Positions 24,950 to 35,000 of a stretch of DNA of 35,000 nucleotides are shown in pieces. Source of the stretch: Armadillidium nasatum (taxonomy: Eukaryota > Arthropoda > Malacostraca > Isopoda > Armadillidiidae); assembly GCA_009176605.1 (NCBI GenBank), contig SEYY01000500.1:32501-67500 (forward strand). Direction: 5' to 3'. The first letter of the stretch is position 1; every line of letters begins with the position of its first letter. The notes under the pieces were generated by a model, which saw only the letters and a list, made by a program, of their open reading frames with translations, was not told where the DNA came from and did no database searches. Position numbers and translations under genes: made by a program.

Positions 24950-25980
24950 TTAGACAGTTATTCCCCTTTTAAGCAAAGGCTAAATGGGCGTACCCTTTCA
25001 GGAAGAAAAAGAAATTAATATTTTGAAAAACATTTTACAAGTGTAGGGTGCGAGTTTGGAAGAACAAGTTCTGATAAGTATCAAGTTCAGAGATCAGAAA
25101 ACACAGACCTGAGTGAGTTGGTGGTGATGGGAGAAAAAGAGGAGGAATATAACAAAATAGTCAAAAATGGAATGAAAGGAAAGGTTTGAATGAAAAGTTC
25201 AGAATTAAGGATAAGGAAGCAATTGATCTATCAGCAGAAACTTGAGAGATGACGGGGGAAATAAGTAAAGTTTCAGTCGACATGAGAAATAAGAGCATGA
25301 AGGATGGAAAGAAGAGGAACCAAAAAGATTATCGCATTGAAAAGTTCTGGAACAAAACATAAGCAGTTTGCGTTACGTGGGCTTCAGGGTAATGGTGATT
25401 CTGAAGACAATGTTCCTGATGAACAAAAAAACAGTACGCTTTACCAATATTCATTGGTTTTAATCTAAAGGGGTAGCCCTCATAACTAAAGAGAATCACC
25501 CCCGTTTTGCGGTCTGAACGCTTTTATGGTCCTTTCCCACTAAAGCAGTAATCATTCCAAGAGAATCAAAAGAAATACAACTAGAAATCTGACCAGTTAA
25601 GAGCACCAAAATTTCAGAACGTCTCACCAAGAGCAACTGCCGTTTAAGCAGGCTTGATAAATAAAATGGGATACTGAGATAAGAATGTGGATGGGGAACC
25701 CAGAGAAGAACGAATTCAATCTGTAAAATAAAAGGTTGGAGGTCACGAAAAGGTCTAGTATGTTGGATTCAACTTTCGGATGATCAGGGACACAAGTAAC
25801 AAAGGAATATATGCAAAATATATATGTTAAAACAAATACATTACATTTTACTGCTGCAAGAAAGAAAGACATTTTCAATTGGGTTTTGGAGTCAGAGATA
25901 AAGTCTGAGCTCAAGTTAGACAATTTGAGAAAATTGTCAAGATCCACAATAGTACTCTGACAACAACAATAGAAATAAGA
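24950..25980 (-). mobile_element. Decayed jockey-like LINE fragment, copy 3 (endonuclease and linker)
   Basis: Minus strand about 25830-25700 encodes VTCVPDHPKVESNILDLFVT followed by SN, the endonuclease C-terminal signature (PD..NILDLFLTSNP) of this family. Farther along (about 25300-25100) come remnants of the pre-RT linker. It is 5'-truncated, dead, and in the host gene's orientation. The 5' edge overlaps a 124-bp tandem duplication. Confidence 0.7.
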
Positions 25981-26103
25981 ACTTATAGAGAGACATTTTC
26001 AACTGGGTTTTGAAGTCAGATAAATTCTGAGCTCAAATAAGACAATTTGAGGAAATCGTCAAGAACCACAATAGTATTCTGACAACAACAATAACAATAA
26101 AAA
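25868..26103. repeat. Tandem duplication, period about 124 bp
   Basis: Two copies, about 25868-25979 and 25992-26103, share GACATTTTCAA.TGGGTTTT, GTCAGA, TCTGAGCTCAA, GACAATTTGAG and ACTCTGACAACAACAAT-like blocks with scattered differences. The second copy ends about 30 bp from the donor of exon 3. Confidence 0.85.
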
Positions 26104-26133
26104 AAATTTAATTTATAAAAGTTAAGAACTCAC

Positions 26134-26337
26134 CAAAGAATCAATGTAGTTCTTCATTAAATTAGAAAGGTGTTTATACTGTAAAGCTCTTTTCCAATGC
26201 TTAGATTTCTCGAGTGATGACAAAGGTTTTTCTATCAATTCGTGAGGCCTTCTTGAAATATATTCTGATCCACTTTCATTTATGTACAATGTGAGATCTT
26301 CATTTCTCATTTCACACTCTGCACTGCTTGAAATATC
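26134..26337 (-). CDS. CXC-type gene, exon 3
   Basis: Acceptor TTTCAGTGCAG|GAT and donor TTG|GTGAGT frame 68 codons, phase 0 to 0. The frame of the previous exon selects the second AG (26338-26339) over the CAG five bases earlier. The product is acidic at first (DISSSAECEM), then basic and helical (SLEKSKHWKRALQYKHLSNL), ending NYIDSL just ahead of the CXC cluster. Confidence 0.72.
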
Positions 26338-27830
26338 CTGCACTGAAAGTAATAAATAATTATCACAAATGTTTAAAAATTCTATATCAAAACCATACCT
26401 AGAAAAAAAAATATAGAAATAAACAATACATAATAACGATCATAATATAGGAATATCTGCCTTATCATAACTTAACACTAAAGTTTAGAAACTTCAACAG
26501 TATTATTTATCTGCAAAATATAACCTTAAATCTTAATTTCCATAGGTTCTCGCAATGAAAATCTGAAAAAATTTTAGGGGCAATTTAAAGTACTATTATT
26601 TCCTTGGGAAATAACATATTCTATTTTAAACTTAAAATATTAAAATTTGTTTTAAATAAATTGTTTTAACCTTCTTTATAAGTACACTCAATTTCATAAT
26701 TTTTTTTGTATGTGATTCAATTTTAAATTAAAAAAAATATTAATTCAAACAATCTTAGATTTTTATTTTTTAATCTAATATAAAATAACTTTATAATTAT
26801 ACTTTCAGTTTTTACTGAAATATTGTACATTAAAACAGAGCTGCGAGAAGTTTAAATTTTTGTTGTTGTTTTTATTCAATTTTCTTTTTTATTGCTATAG
26901 TAATTGAAAATGGGGGCCATGAAAAAATTTGCTTAAATAGAGGGGATTGGGATGAAACAAAAGTTTGAAAAGTTTTATTTATTTATTTATTTTTTTTTTA
27001 AAGTTAGATCTCAACACAAATGTGGATATTCATAACCAACTTTTAGGAACTAGAGTTAAGAGTCAATAAAAATGTAAAAAAAACCCTGAACTTCAATATA
27101 AATTCTTTCATCTTCTTCCAATTTCCTTAAGGTGGAGATCTTTACTTATGGTCAGTCATCTACAGGAAATTTAATGAATTATTATTATATAAATTTTCTC
27201 TGACACCATTTAGTTGATTTTCAATTTGTAATAAAAGATTAATAATTTTTAAAATTACTTTCAATTCTAGTTGGATGAAATATCGCATTCTGGCACATTT
27301 CAGTTTATATTAAATTTAATGCATTATATTTCTAGAAGCTTCAAATTTACTAAATCTTAAAACGTATATGCTTTCAATTTAATTTGAAGAGGTGAACCAT
27401 TTTAAATTTTTTTTAAAGGGTTTTAATATTTTTAAACATATAATTGATAAAAAAAAGACTGACATACTGTGTCTACATCCATTATACTACATAACAGGTA
27501 AACCATTTAATTGAGTAACAATTTATTCGCTGGTAATGATACACACTACAAGCTATGGTATCATTCCAATGGCTATTTTTATCTATAATTCACATGCTAG
27601 TTGAAATCTTAGTCAGATTTTGTCTTGATTCTACAGTAAATTTTTACATATATGATGATTCCAGTTCCACTTATGTTATGAAAGTTTAATAAATAGCCTT
27701 TATTACTTTTTGCTCTCCAACTAACTTAATTATCTAGATATAACAATAATGTAAGGGTCTCTTTTTAATAAATACTATTGCAGCAAAGTCTTATGGAGGT
27801 AATCACTACTCTACTCCACCTGTAAGATAC
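26338..27830. other. Intron sequence, nothing recognised
   Basis: About 1.5 kb of AT-rich intron between exons 2 and 3 of the CXC-type gene; no repeat or frame supported. Confidence 0.5.
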
Positions 27831-27923
27831 CTTCGCATCACAAGGGGTGCAACATGTTCCCATAAGTTTTAAAAATACATTGTAATTTAAGATTTGCTCA
27901 CTAAGGCACTTCCTATCTGACTT
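27831..27923 (-). CDS. CXC-type gene, exon 2 (93-nt, Cys-rich)
   Basis: Minus-strand acceptor ATTGTCGCAG and donor GAAG|GTATCT frame exactly 31 codons, phase 0 to 0. The product begins KSDRKCLSEQ and ends MGTCCTPCDAK. The exact triplet length, good splice signals and the cysteine-rich end all fit this gene. Confidence 0.65.
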
Positions 27924-28072
27924 CTGCGACAATATAAAATTTATAGCCATTGAGTGTTTTCCATACTAAACAAAATTTGGCTTACACCTAAACACGCTCA
28001 AGGAATTAACATTTACGCTGAATCTGGTCAGTTTTACTTCATTTTGTGCCCTCAACTTGACTGGGGCTTTCT

Positions 28073-28075
<3 letters not shown>

Positions 28076-28171
<96 letters not shown>

Positions 28172-28200
28172 TTATATATATATATATATTATATATTATA
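28076..28200. repeat. (TA)n microsatellite
   Basis: TA repeat of about 125 bp with small interruptions at its end, joined directly to a long T run. Confidence 0.97.
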
Positions 28201-28201
28201 T

Positions 28202-28441
<240 letters not shown>

Positions 28442-28444
<3 letters not shown>

Positions 28445-28947
28445 ATATAAAACTTCAGTATTTTCTCTCCCTATAACCATAGTTGTAAACAAATGAAAAA
28501 TTTCCTGTAGAATAAGTATCATTAACAATGTTCTTTACTTTAAAGTTACCATAACAATAACTAATAGTAAAAATGGCATAACCTTAATTTTACATCCATA
28601 ACCAACCTTTCAAGGCCCAAATGGGGAATTGACTTTTAAAATAGTTTTTTTTCTGGAAAGACGAAACATTAAAAAAATTTAAAATCAAAAAAATTTATTA
28701 ATAAAAAAGGAAAACCTTTAAAAAATTTTAAAGGCTCGATTCCTGTTCCTTAATTTGGATCCAAACATAACTAATTTTTATTTCACTTTATTACAAAACT
28801 CTTTTGATATATTTAAAATTTGCATGTACAAAAAACTTTATTTTAATAATATGAAATTTTAGCATTTTATAAAATTGAATATGTAAAGAAATTCAATTCT
28901 ATATAAATAAGGGAATAATAAAAACCTAAATTATATTCCATTTTAAC
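28442..28947. other. Intron sequence, nothing recognised
   Basis: AT-rich intron 1 sequence of the CXC-type gene; no feature supported. Confidence 0.5.
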
Positions 28948-29156
28948 TTAAATATTAGGGATGGGCCAGATATCAGGCATTTTTTCTAGTATCTGGCCGG
29001 ATATAGGGAAGAAATAAAATTCTTAATTATAAGAATTAAAATTTTCAAAGTACTAAAATATTATGGATGAGCTGGATATCCTGTTATTCAGCCTTTCTTT
29101 CAGTATCTGGCTATCTGACTGGATAACTGGATATCCAGCCCATCCCTATTAAATAT
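28948..29156. mobile_element. hAT-type MITE with perfect 8-bp target site duplication
   Basis: The element proper is 28956-29148 (193 bp). Its ends are inverted repeats starting TAGGGATGGGC, extending imperfectly to about 20 bp through GGATATC-type sequence. It is flanked by identical TTAAATAT at 28948-28955 and 29149-29156. An 8-bp duplication and a TAGGGATG-like end are typical of the hAT superfamily; with no room for a transposase it is a non-autonomous MITE. The interior carries repeated (C)TGG-ATAT motifs that make it strongly palindromic. It lies in intron 1 of the CXC-type gene, about 80 bp from the exon. The intact duplication suggests a fairly recent insertion. Confidence 0.85.
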
Positions 29157-29234
29157 GTTACTTTAGCTAAATAATATTCTGAAATACTAGGAATTAACTT
29201 AACTGTTTGTTTCTTCATCAAATTCTTTATGTAC

Positions 29235-31190
29235 CTCTGCAGGAAGTTCATTTTTTTGTTTTACACTTTTCTCATTCTTGCAGTTGGTTTCTGTTTGCTT
29301 AAAATCTGAATTAACACCAAATTTATTATTAGTAAGTGGGTGAGTATCATGCGGTATAACTTTAAGGTAATTCCGTTCGCATAGGTCCTTAAGCTCATGT
29401 TCTTTTTCTGAGATATCTTTACAAATGATGCATGAATGATGGTTGCAAAAATGAGAAGCATTTTTCAAATCTTGTATCAGTTGTAATAACTTAACTTGTT
29501 TTTTAACACAAATCATTTCTTCCATCGTTAAATATGATCTTTTTACTGCAGAGAGTGGTATGTTAATTTTTTTCTTAAGCTCATCGGAAATATTTGGAAT
29601 TTTTTCTTTTATCGAATTCATTAACTTGCTTAAATTGGATTTAACGACACAATTTTCTTGAAGTGGTTCATTTATATTAACTGGTGTGAACAATCGTTGC
29701 TTATTACATTTTGTCAAAACCATCTTTTTTGGTGGTTTGGTGTAAATTTCTATTTTGACAACATTTTTTAAATCAATCAAATTATTATTATTATTTTTAT
29801 TTTTCTGACTACTAAAAATCTCTTTGTTCACATTTGGTGTAGTTTCTTTATGCAGCTTTTGACTTGGAAGAGGATTAATACAATTATCCTTTTCTTTAGT
29901 ACTAAAAAATGAAGATGTCTTGGCTGCTGGTGGGACACTATTTGCACTTGGAATAGAATTAAGTAATTTGAGCTGCTCATTACTTAGTGGTAAATATGTT
30001 GGTTTTGAAATGCAAGCTATAATTGGAAATGATACCTGGCAGGAAGCGGAAGTAACAGGTAACATAAATGACCCACCTGTTATTAAATTACTTTGCAATA
30101 TTTCACTTTCTGATACTCGTTTGGGAGGAATTTGTGTTATTAGAGGATTGTCTTTATTAACTGAAGTCTTGGTGTGTGTTTTTTTATAAGATTTTTTGAA
30201 TTTCTTTTTAACTGCTGATTGAGTAGCAAAACATATTGTTTCGCTACTCGAATTTTCCATTTTTGAATTATATTTCACTCTTCTTAAATCTATTAATGAT
30301 CTGGTTTTGATTTTTTGCATAATCTTGCGATTTATTTTTGGCTCTTGTAACAATGCAGAATCAAACATATCATCAAAGTTTTCATCATCATTTGATTCAT
30401 TTCCATTGGATATAAAATCTTTATTATCTTCACAAGATTTGGTCCTTTGAGAAAAGGAATTTAAATTTATATCTAAATTTGTGCCATTTTTCACCATATT
30501 AGGATTTGTCTCTTCAGAATTCAATATGAAATCCAAATCATTTGTATATGGTGCAGGATTGTTTCCTTCGATTTTAACCCCAGTATCCGATTTCAGCAGT
30601 TTTTTATCATCATCATCATCAGAAAAGAGACTATCTAAATCAAAGTTAGAGCTTATGCCCCAACATGCCTTAAAATTATCTTCAAGATTTGTGTTATCTA
30701 TGAAGTCAGATTTCAAAGAGTTATCATTGGTATATTCAAAAGCACTATAAGCATTATGGGAAGTTTCTGGAGGCACTGCATTTGAACTATGGTCAATAAC
30801 TGACTTACTAAAATTTGGTACGTTCGATACATCACTGTCCATAATTAATTCCTTACAAATGTTTTGCAGATTTATTGAGTTATTTGTATCATATTCATTA
30901 ATATTAGAAATTGGGGTTAGTGGAGTTAAGCTTTGATTTTCTTGATAAAGACTCCCATTAAAGGCAGTTCTTTCCTGGTCATGCATTTCAAACTCCGAAT
31001 ATGCTGATGGTTCTTGATCCATATCATCAGTCTTTTTGTGACAATCTTGCAATGATTCATAGTTACCATATGATGAAGAAATATTAAATAAATTATCATT
31101 TTCTGATAAAATATCTAAGTAGGTGAGAGGATTTGTGATATTTCCAAAAGATGTGAATGGGTCACAAGAGGAACTTATATTTGGATCCAT
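29235..31190 (-). CDS. CXC-type gene, exon 1 coding part (long acidic N-terminal region)
   Basis: Starts at ATG 31190 (MDPNISSSCDPF), the first in-frame ATG after an in-frame TAA 21 bases upstream. A 5' leader on the same exon begins at 31291 after an acceptor (ATTATTTGCAG), so a non-coding first exon lies upstream. The frame is open 663 codons to 29199, but a donor GAG|GTACAT at 29234 gives 652 codons and joins exon 2 in phase 0. The first 230 residues are acidic and Asn/Ser-rich (LFSDDDDDKK). Basic stretches (KKKFKKSYKKTHTK) could be nuclear localisation signals. Near 580-605 a CNHHSCIIC motif follows a helix-prone segment. Activation-domain-like composition suggests a nuclear regulator; family not recognised. 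Reading through to the stop at 29199 would give a short isoform. Confidence 0.8.
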
Positions 31191-31291
31191 ACCAATACAA
31201 TGTTGAATTTAAAGTTTAAATAAAAATTGATACAACTATGTAATTCAAATTTTATATAGCTACAGTACCAAGCTCCAATAAAAAGTTTAAC
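31191..31291 (-). other. 5'UTR part of the CXC-type gene's first coding exon
   Basis: About 100 nt between the acceptor (AG at 31292-31293, preceded by an (ATT)n pyrimidine-poor tract) and the start codon. In-frame TAA close to the ATG shows it is non-coding. The upstream exon and promoter were not found in the window. Confidence 0.5.
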
Positions 31292-31296
31292 CTGCA

Positions 31297-31299
<3 letters not shown>

Positions 31300-31335
<36 letters not shown>

Positions 31336-31342
31336 TAATAGA
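31300..31342. repeat. (ATA)n microsatellite
   Basis: About 40 bp of AAT/ATA repeat forming the sequence just upstream of the exon acceptor at 31292. Confidence 0.9.
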
Positions 31343-33940
31343 AAGCTTCAAGCTATAATGAGCTTTCAAAAGTTCTTCTATTAAATCGTATTCAAGGAAG
31401 TGTGAACAAACTACTTAAAAGTGAGAAAGGTCAAAAATTTAAAACTATTTGCATTGAACAATTACCATATTCTTGGTAGTACTTCTGAGTTTTATGTAAG
31501 TTTAAAAGCTCAATATTACTTTGCATCATCTTTACGACATTATTTCTCAAAAGTTTGTTCATTTTCCATAATTTCTTGTATCTTTGATTCAATCAATTTC
31601 ATTTTAAGTTTTAATACTATAAAATAAGACTTACAGTACATAAAAATATTTACTAATATAAATGAAGGGGAACAACCAACCAATAATTTCCCCCTCACCC
31701 CCTTCTTTAGCAAGGAGAGTAAAAGTATTTTTAAATTACGTTATTGCATAATATACGTGAAAGTAATTTAAATTAAAATTATATCTAAAAATATGCAAAT
31801 TAGAAAAAATGTTGCCATTTTCTAATTCCTTACTATGATTGGCACTAAATAATAATAGTAATAATAAATAATACAAAAATGTCTAATCTGATTCCTTATC
31901 ACTAAACTTAGTACTATTTTATTATTATATAATAATAATAGTAACAATTATTCAATAATGAATAAGAAACCATCTGATTCCTTACCACTAAGCTAAGTAC
32001 TTAATAATATCAAATTAAACTTTTCTATCAAATACTAAAACATTTTTTGGAGTTATAACTAACAATAATGTACAATATACTGACTGGAAATGTTAAAATC
32101 AAAACTAGAGTTAATGTTATAGCCAAATGAATTTATCAAATAATGCATTTTTAGTTCAAACTAAATTTTAAATTGAATGACATGTGTAGTATGTTAAGAA
32201 AAAAAAATGCTGTCCAAATTTCCAAAACTTAAATCTCAATCAAATTTATTGGAAATTTTTGTTTTGAATCAATAATATAAAAAAACAGAAGTTACAAGGG
32301 CCTATCAAGGCTGACGCAGATTGATGGATTAATCAATTCACTCAGTTTCTTAAACAAAAAGTATTTTATTTTACTACAAATTTTTAATGTAATGAGTTAT
32401 ATATATAAAAAAAAAAAATGCAAATACAGGAAAGGAATCTTACTGAAAAGCCCCATTATAAGGTGCAGAGTTGCATAAACGTATTATGTTTGTTCCTTTA
32501 TTGATAAGACTTTGAATATTTATATTTATAGCCAATTACAATTTCACAAAAAATAAATGAGCAACATTACTATTTAGCAAATACGGAAGGTTGGTATTTA
32601 CTTTGATTACTAATACATTAATTTCCTTTGACCTACAATAATTTAAACAACTAAATGAGAACATATATAACTAACTGAAAGGTTAGCAGGTATTATAAAA
32701 CCAATGTCCAAAGGTCTCTGCAACTTGTTTTCTGATGTTAAGTAGTACACGTAACAATTTATATTTTATAAATAGGTTACCAGCCCTGTCAAATTGTAAT
32801 GAAAAAAAAGAGGTAAATTATCTAGAAAAAAGCAAACATTATTAAGCTAAAAATATTGTAGAAGCGCAAAAAACTAAAATAAGAAACTGAGCTAGTAACC
32901 TTACATTTTACAAAATTTAGATTGATACATATAAATCGTAAGGACCTTGTTTTCTACTCACCACTAAAAGCAGTCTTAATAAATCTATGTAAGTGGATAG
33001 TTAGCTTTTATTCAACTCTTTGCAGTTATTAGTTTTGCCTTATCTTTCTTTAAATGCCAAATACTAATGGTTATTATGTTACATTATGTATAAATTAAAT
33101 AGGGAACTTTTTCTTTCTTTACTTTGTGTGCCACTTTGAAATTCTTACGAGTATTTTTTACATATTTCTTATTCAAACAATTTTAAATTCAAGTGATAAC
33201 TTATCATTATTTGTGACTTATATTTAGAATATATGAATTCCTTATTTATTATAGCTTGTTTATGGCAAATGCAATGAATAGATACTGTCAAACATTAAAT
33301 ATAAATTTTGAATTTTTTATCTGTTAATGTGATTTTTTTAACATTTTAATGACACAAGAAACTAAAAAAGATATTAATATTGCTACTGTAATATACATAA
33401 CTTTTGAATAAAAAGCCTTAATTATTTTTTCTGTGGAAGGCATCATCAAATTTGATATATTATGTAGGTGTAAAAATTTGGAAAAGAAAACTAAATATGA
33501 AATGAGGAATTATTTCTATATTTTTTTCTAGTATTTATTTTGCAATAAAAGGTTTAAATTTTACATTGGTGGTAAATGAGATTCTACAATTCCTCAGTAA
33601 TATTTTTGAAAATATTTATGAATCATAAATTATAAAAATAAAATAAAAATTTGATAGGTTTATTTGGGTATTTATACTTTTCAAGAAAGTTTTCATTTTA
33701 AAAATAACATTTTAAAGTCAGAATTTGACTGTTCTTTTAATTAGAAGAGTGATGGTAGTAATTAATTTTTTTTAGTGCATAAATATAGTTTTTGTAAGGC
33801 CTCTTCGGAATGGCATTCTGAAAATAAATAAACTAGAAGTACAATTATTTCAAAGTAGAAAGCTATGGCCAACTTTTACGAAATGCACAAACTACATTAA
33901 TATAAAAATTAATATTTTTAAAATATTAAATTATCACACA
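31343..33940. other. AT-rich sequence, no gene seen
   Basis: About 2.6 kb without convincing frames, tRNA-like sequence or recognised repeats. The promoter and first exon of the CXC-type gene may be here, but nothing in the sequence fixes their place. Confidence 0.5.
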
Positions 33941-33949
33941 TCACCACTT

Positions 33950-35000
33950 GGGAGTTGGTGGCCTCCAGTGATGGAATTGGCACCACCAAGATTTTAAAGC
34001 CAGCTGTTCTAGATGCACAGCCTATTATTTTCCTTAATTTCTGCAAGATTCACAGTCTTCAAATCCAATTTCTACTTTGTTGAACAACACTTCCTTCTTC
34101 TAGACCTCACCATTTATTCTTGACCAAAACTCAAATGTTGAGTGTTCTGATAAAAAAAAACCTTTATGCTTCCTCCTACTATTTCTATCCTCAATTTTCA
34201 GCCAGGAAGTTGTGCATACATGCACAACAATGCTGTTTGTTTTTGTCTCAAATTTAGAATCTTCAAAATATTCCACCTTGTGGCTTAAGATCTCTTGTAA
34301 TTTTACAACTAAATTCATTTGTTCTGTCTATTTATCTCCTAATTCTACTATCCTAAATTTTTCAACTATTTAAACTCCAAAATAGAGCACTTTCTTTCCT
34401 CTTCTTCTCCGAAATTATCATATTAGGTGATTTCAATGTTTATCTCTGCCAATGGTTTCATCTAGTTCTAATGATACAGCTAGTGAATGTACCTTCCATT
34501 TTGCAATCTAAAATGTCTTTGAGCATTTGGTGCAGCTCTCCACTCATACACAGTCTAGCCCAAAGCTTTGATTTCTAAACTTCCCTCTTTTGAAATTTAT
34601 CCTTCTCTCTGATTTCCATTCCGGTCATTCTATAAGAGCTGTTATAGATGCCCACCATTCATCCTTTATATCTATTAATAGTGGTGTTTCTCAGGGTTCT
34701 GCCCTATCCCTAACATTATTCTACTTTTCACTAATGACCTTTCTATTACTTTATCTCCTATCTCCTCCTTGCTGATGATTCCATCCTTCATTACTGAGAT
34801 GTCCCTCCCAATAGCTGTTAGTAGACACAAGGAGGGTAGCTTTGGAGCAACTAACATCTGGCCTTTCATGTATTTCTAATTGGGGCAGAGAAAACATTGT
34901 CATTTTCAATGCCTCAAAACCTCAGTTCTTCTATCTCTCTACTTGACACAATCTTCCATGCAACTATTTCTTCTTCAAAAACACACAAGTCAAACCTTCA
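33950..35000 (+). mobile_element. Decayed, internally deleted jockey-like LINE, copy 4, running off the window
   Basis: Plus-strand pieces in order: NFCKIHSLQIQFLLC and SSRPHHLFLTKTQ (endonuclease start, about 34040-34130), SSKYSTLWLKISC..FICSVYLSPNS (about 34260-34350), IIILGDFNVY (about 34415-34445), then an abrupt move to RT: SGHSIRAVIDAHHSS and SINSGVSQGSALSLTLF (about 34630-34725), and SCISNWGRENIVIFNASKPQF (split over about 34860-34930). The jump from endonuclease to the RT palm shows roughly 1 kb lost internally. Several frame changes and stops make it dead. The 5' edge is approximate. Confidence 0.85.

Noticed and set aside
29199-29234. Stop at 29199 as the true end of the long minus-strand protein
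   Set aside because: A donor at 29234 joins in phase to six further exons with a shared cysteine-rich theme; kept only as a possible read-through isoform.

Overview
Organism. The window reads as a decapod crustacean genome (shrimp, crab or crayfish). It is AT-rich and intron-rich. It holds 13 (TA)n tracts of about 100-420 bp and several decayed copies of one jockey-like LINE whose protein is familiar from decapod genomes. The organism call is an inference from repeat content and gene style. No bacterial, plasmid or viral features were seen.

Region 1 (1-17353, + strand). The first 4.2 kb is intronic, with a decayed minus-strand LINE (about 1016-3190) and (TA)n tracts. From 4197 to 17353 comes the main feature: a tandem array of at least 16 alternative 3'-terminal zinc-finger exons, plus one non-finger exon at its head (called A0; the finger exons are A1-A16). 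Each begins right after a pyrimidine-rich tract and CAG, opens in phase 0, encodes a variable low-complexity leader followed by usually two (A8 and A14: three) C2H2 fingers, and ends at its own stop. None has a start of its own, so each must be spliced to a shared upstream 5' part (probably a BTB domain) outside the window. This is the architecture of the arthropod BTB-zinc-finger genes lola, tramtrack, broad and fruitless; the exon number is most like lola. Finger 1 is strongly conserved in recognition-helix residues across A1-A11 while finger 2 varies. A12-A15 form a second subfamily. A0, A1, A4 and A5 carry reading-frame anomalies, all in the same direction.

Region 2 (17354-31291, - strand). 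A convergent multi-exon gene was rebuilt from splice sites and phase: coding exons 31190-29235, 27923-27831, 26337-26134, 24623-24574, 20622-20463, 18458-18234 and 18016-17927, all phases agreeing, giving about 925 residues. It has a long acidic, Asn/Ser-rich N-terminal part, a Tesmin/TSO1/MSL2-like CXC cysteine cluster split over two exons, and a cysteine-rich C-terminal module. I do not recognise the family. Its introns hold LINE fragments, a tRNA-derived SINE, a duplicated tRNA-like repeat, a hAT-type MITE with a perfect 8-bp target duplication, and more (TA)n.

Region 3 (31292-35000). AT-rich sequence with no supportable gene up to about 33.94 kb, then a plus-strand copy of the same LINE, internally deleted, running off the window end.

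How they work together. The array would let one regulator swap DNA-binding tails on a common dimerisation domain. The minus-strand protein, with a CXC cluster and basic stretches, is plausibly also nuclear. No functional link between the two is shown beyond convergent neighbourhood.
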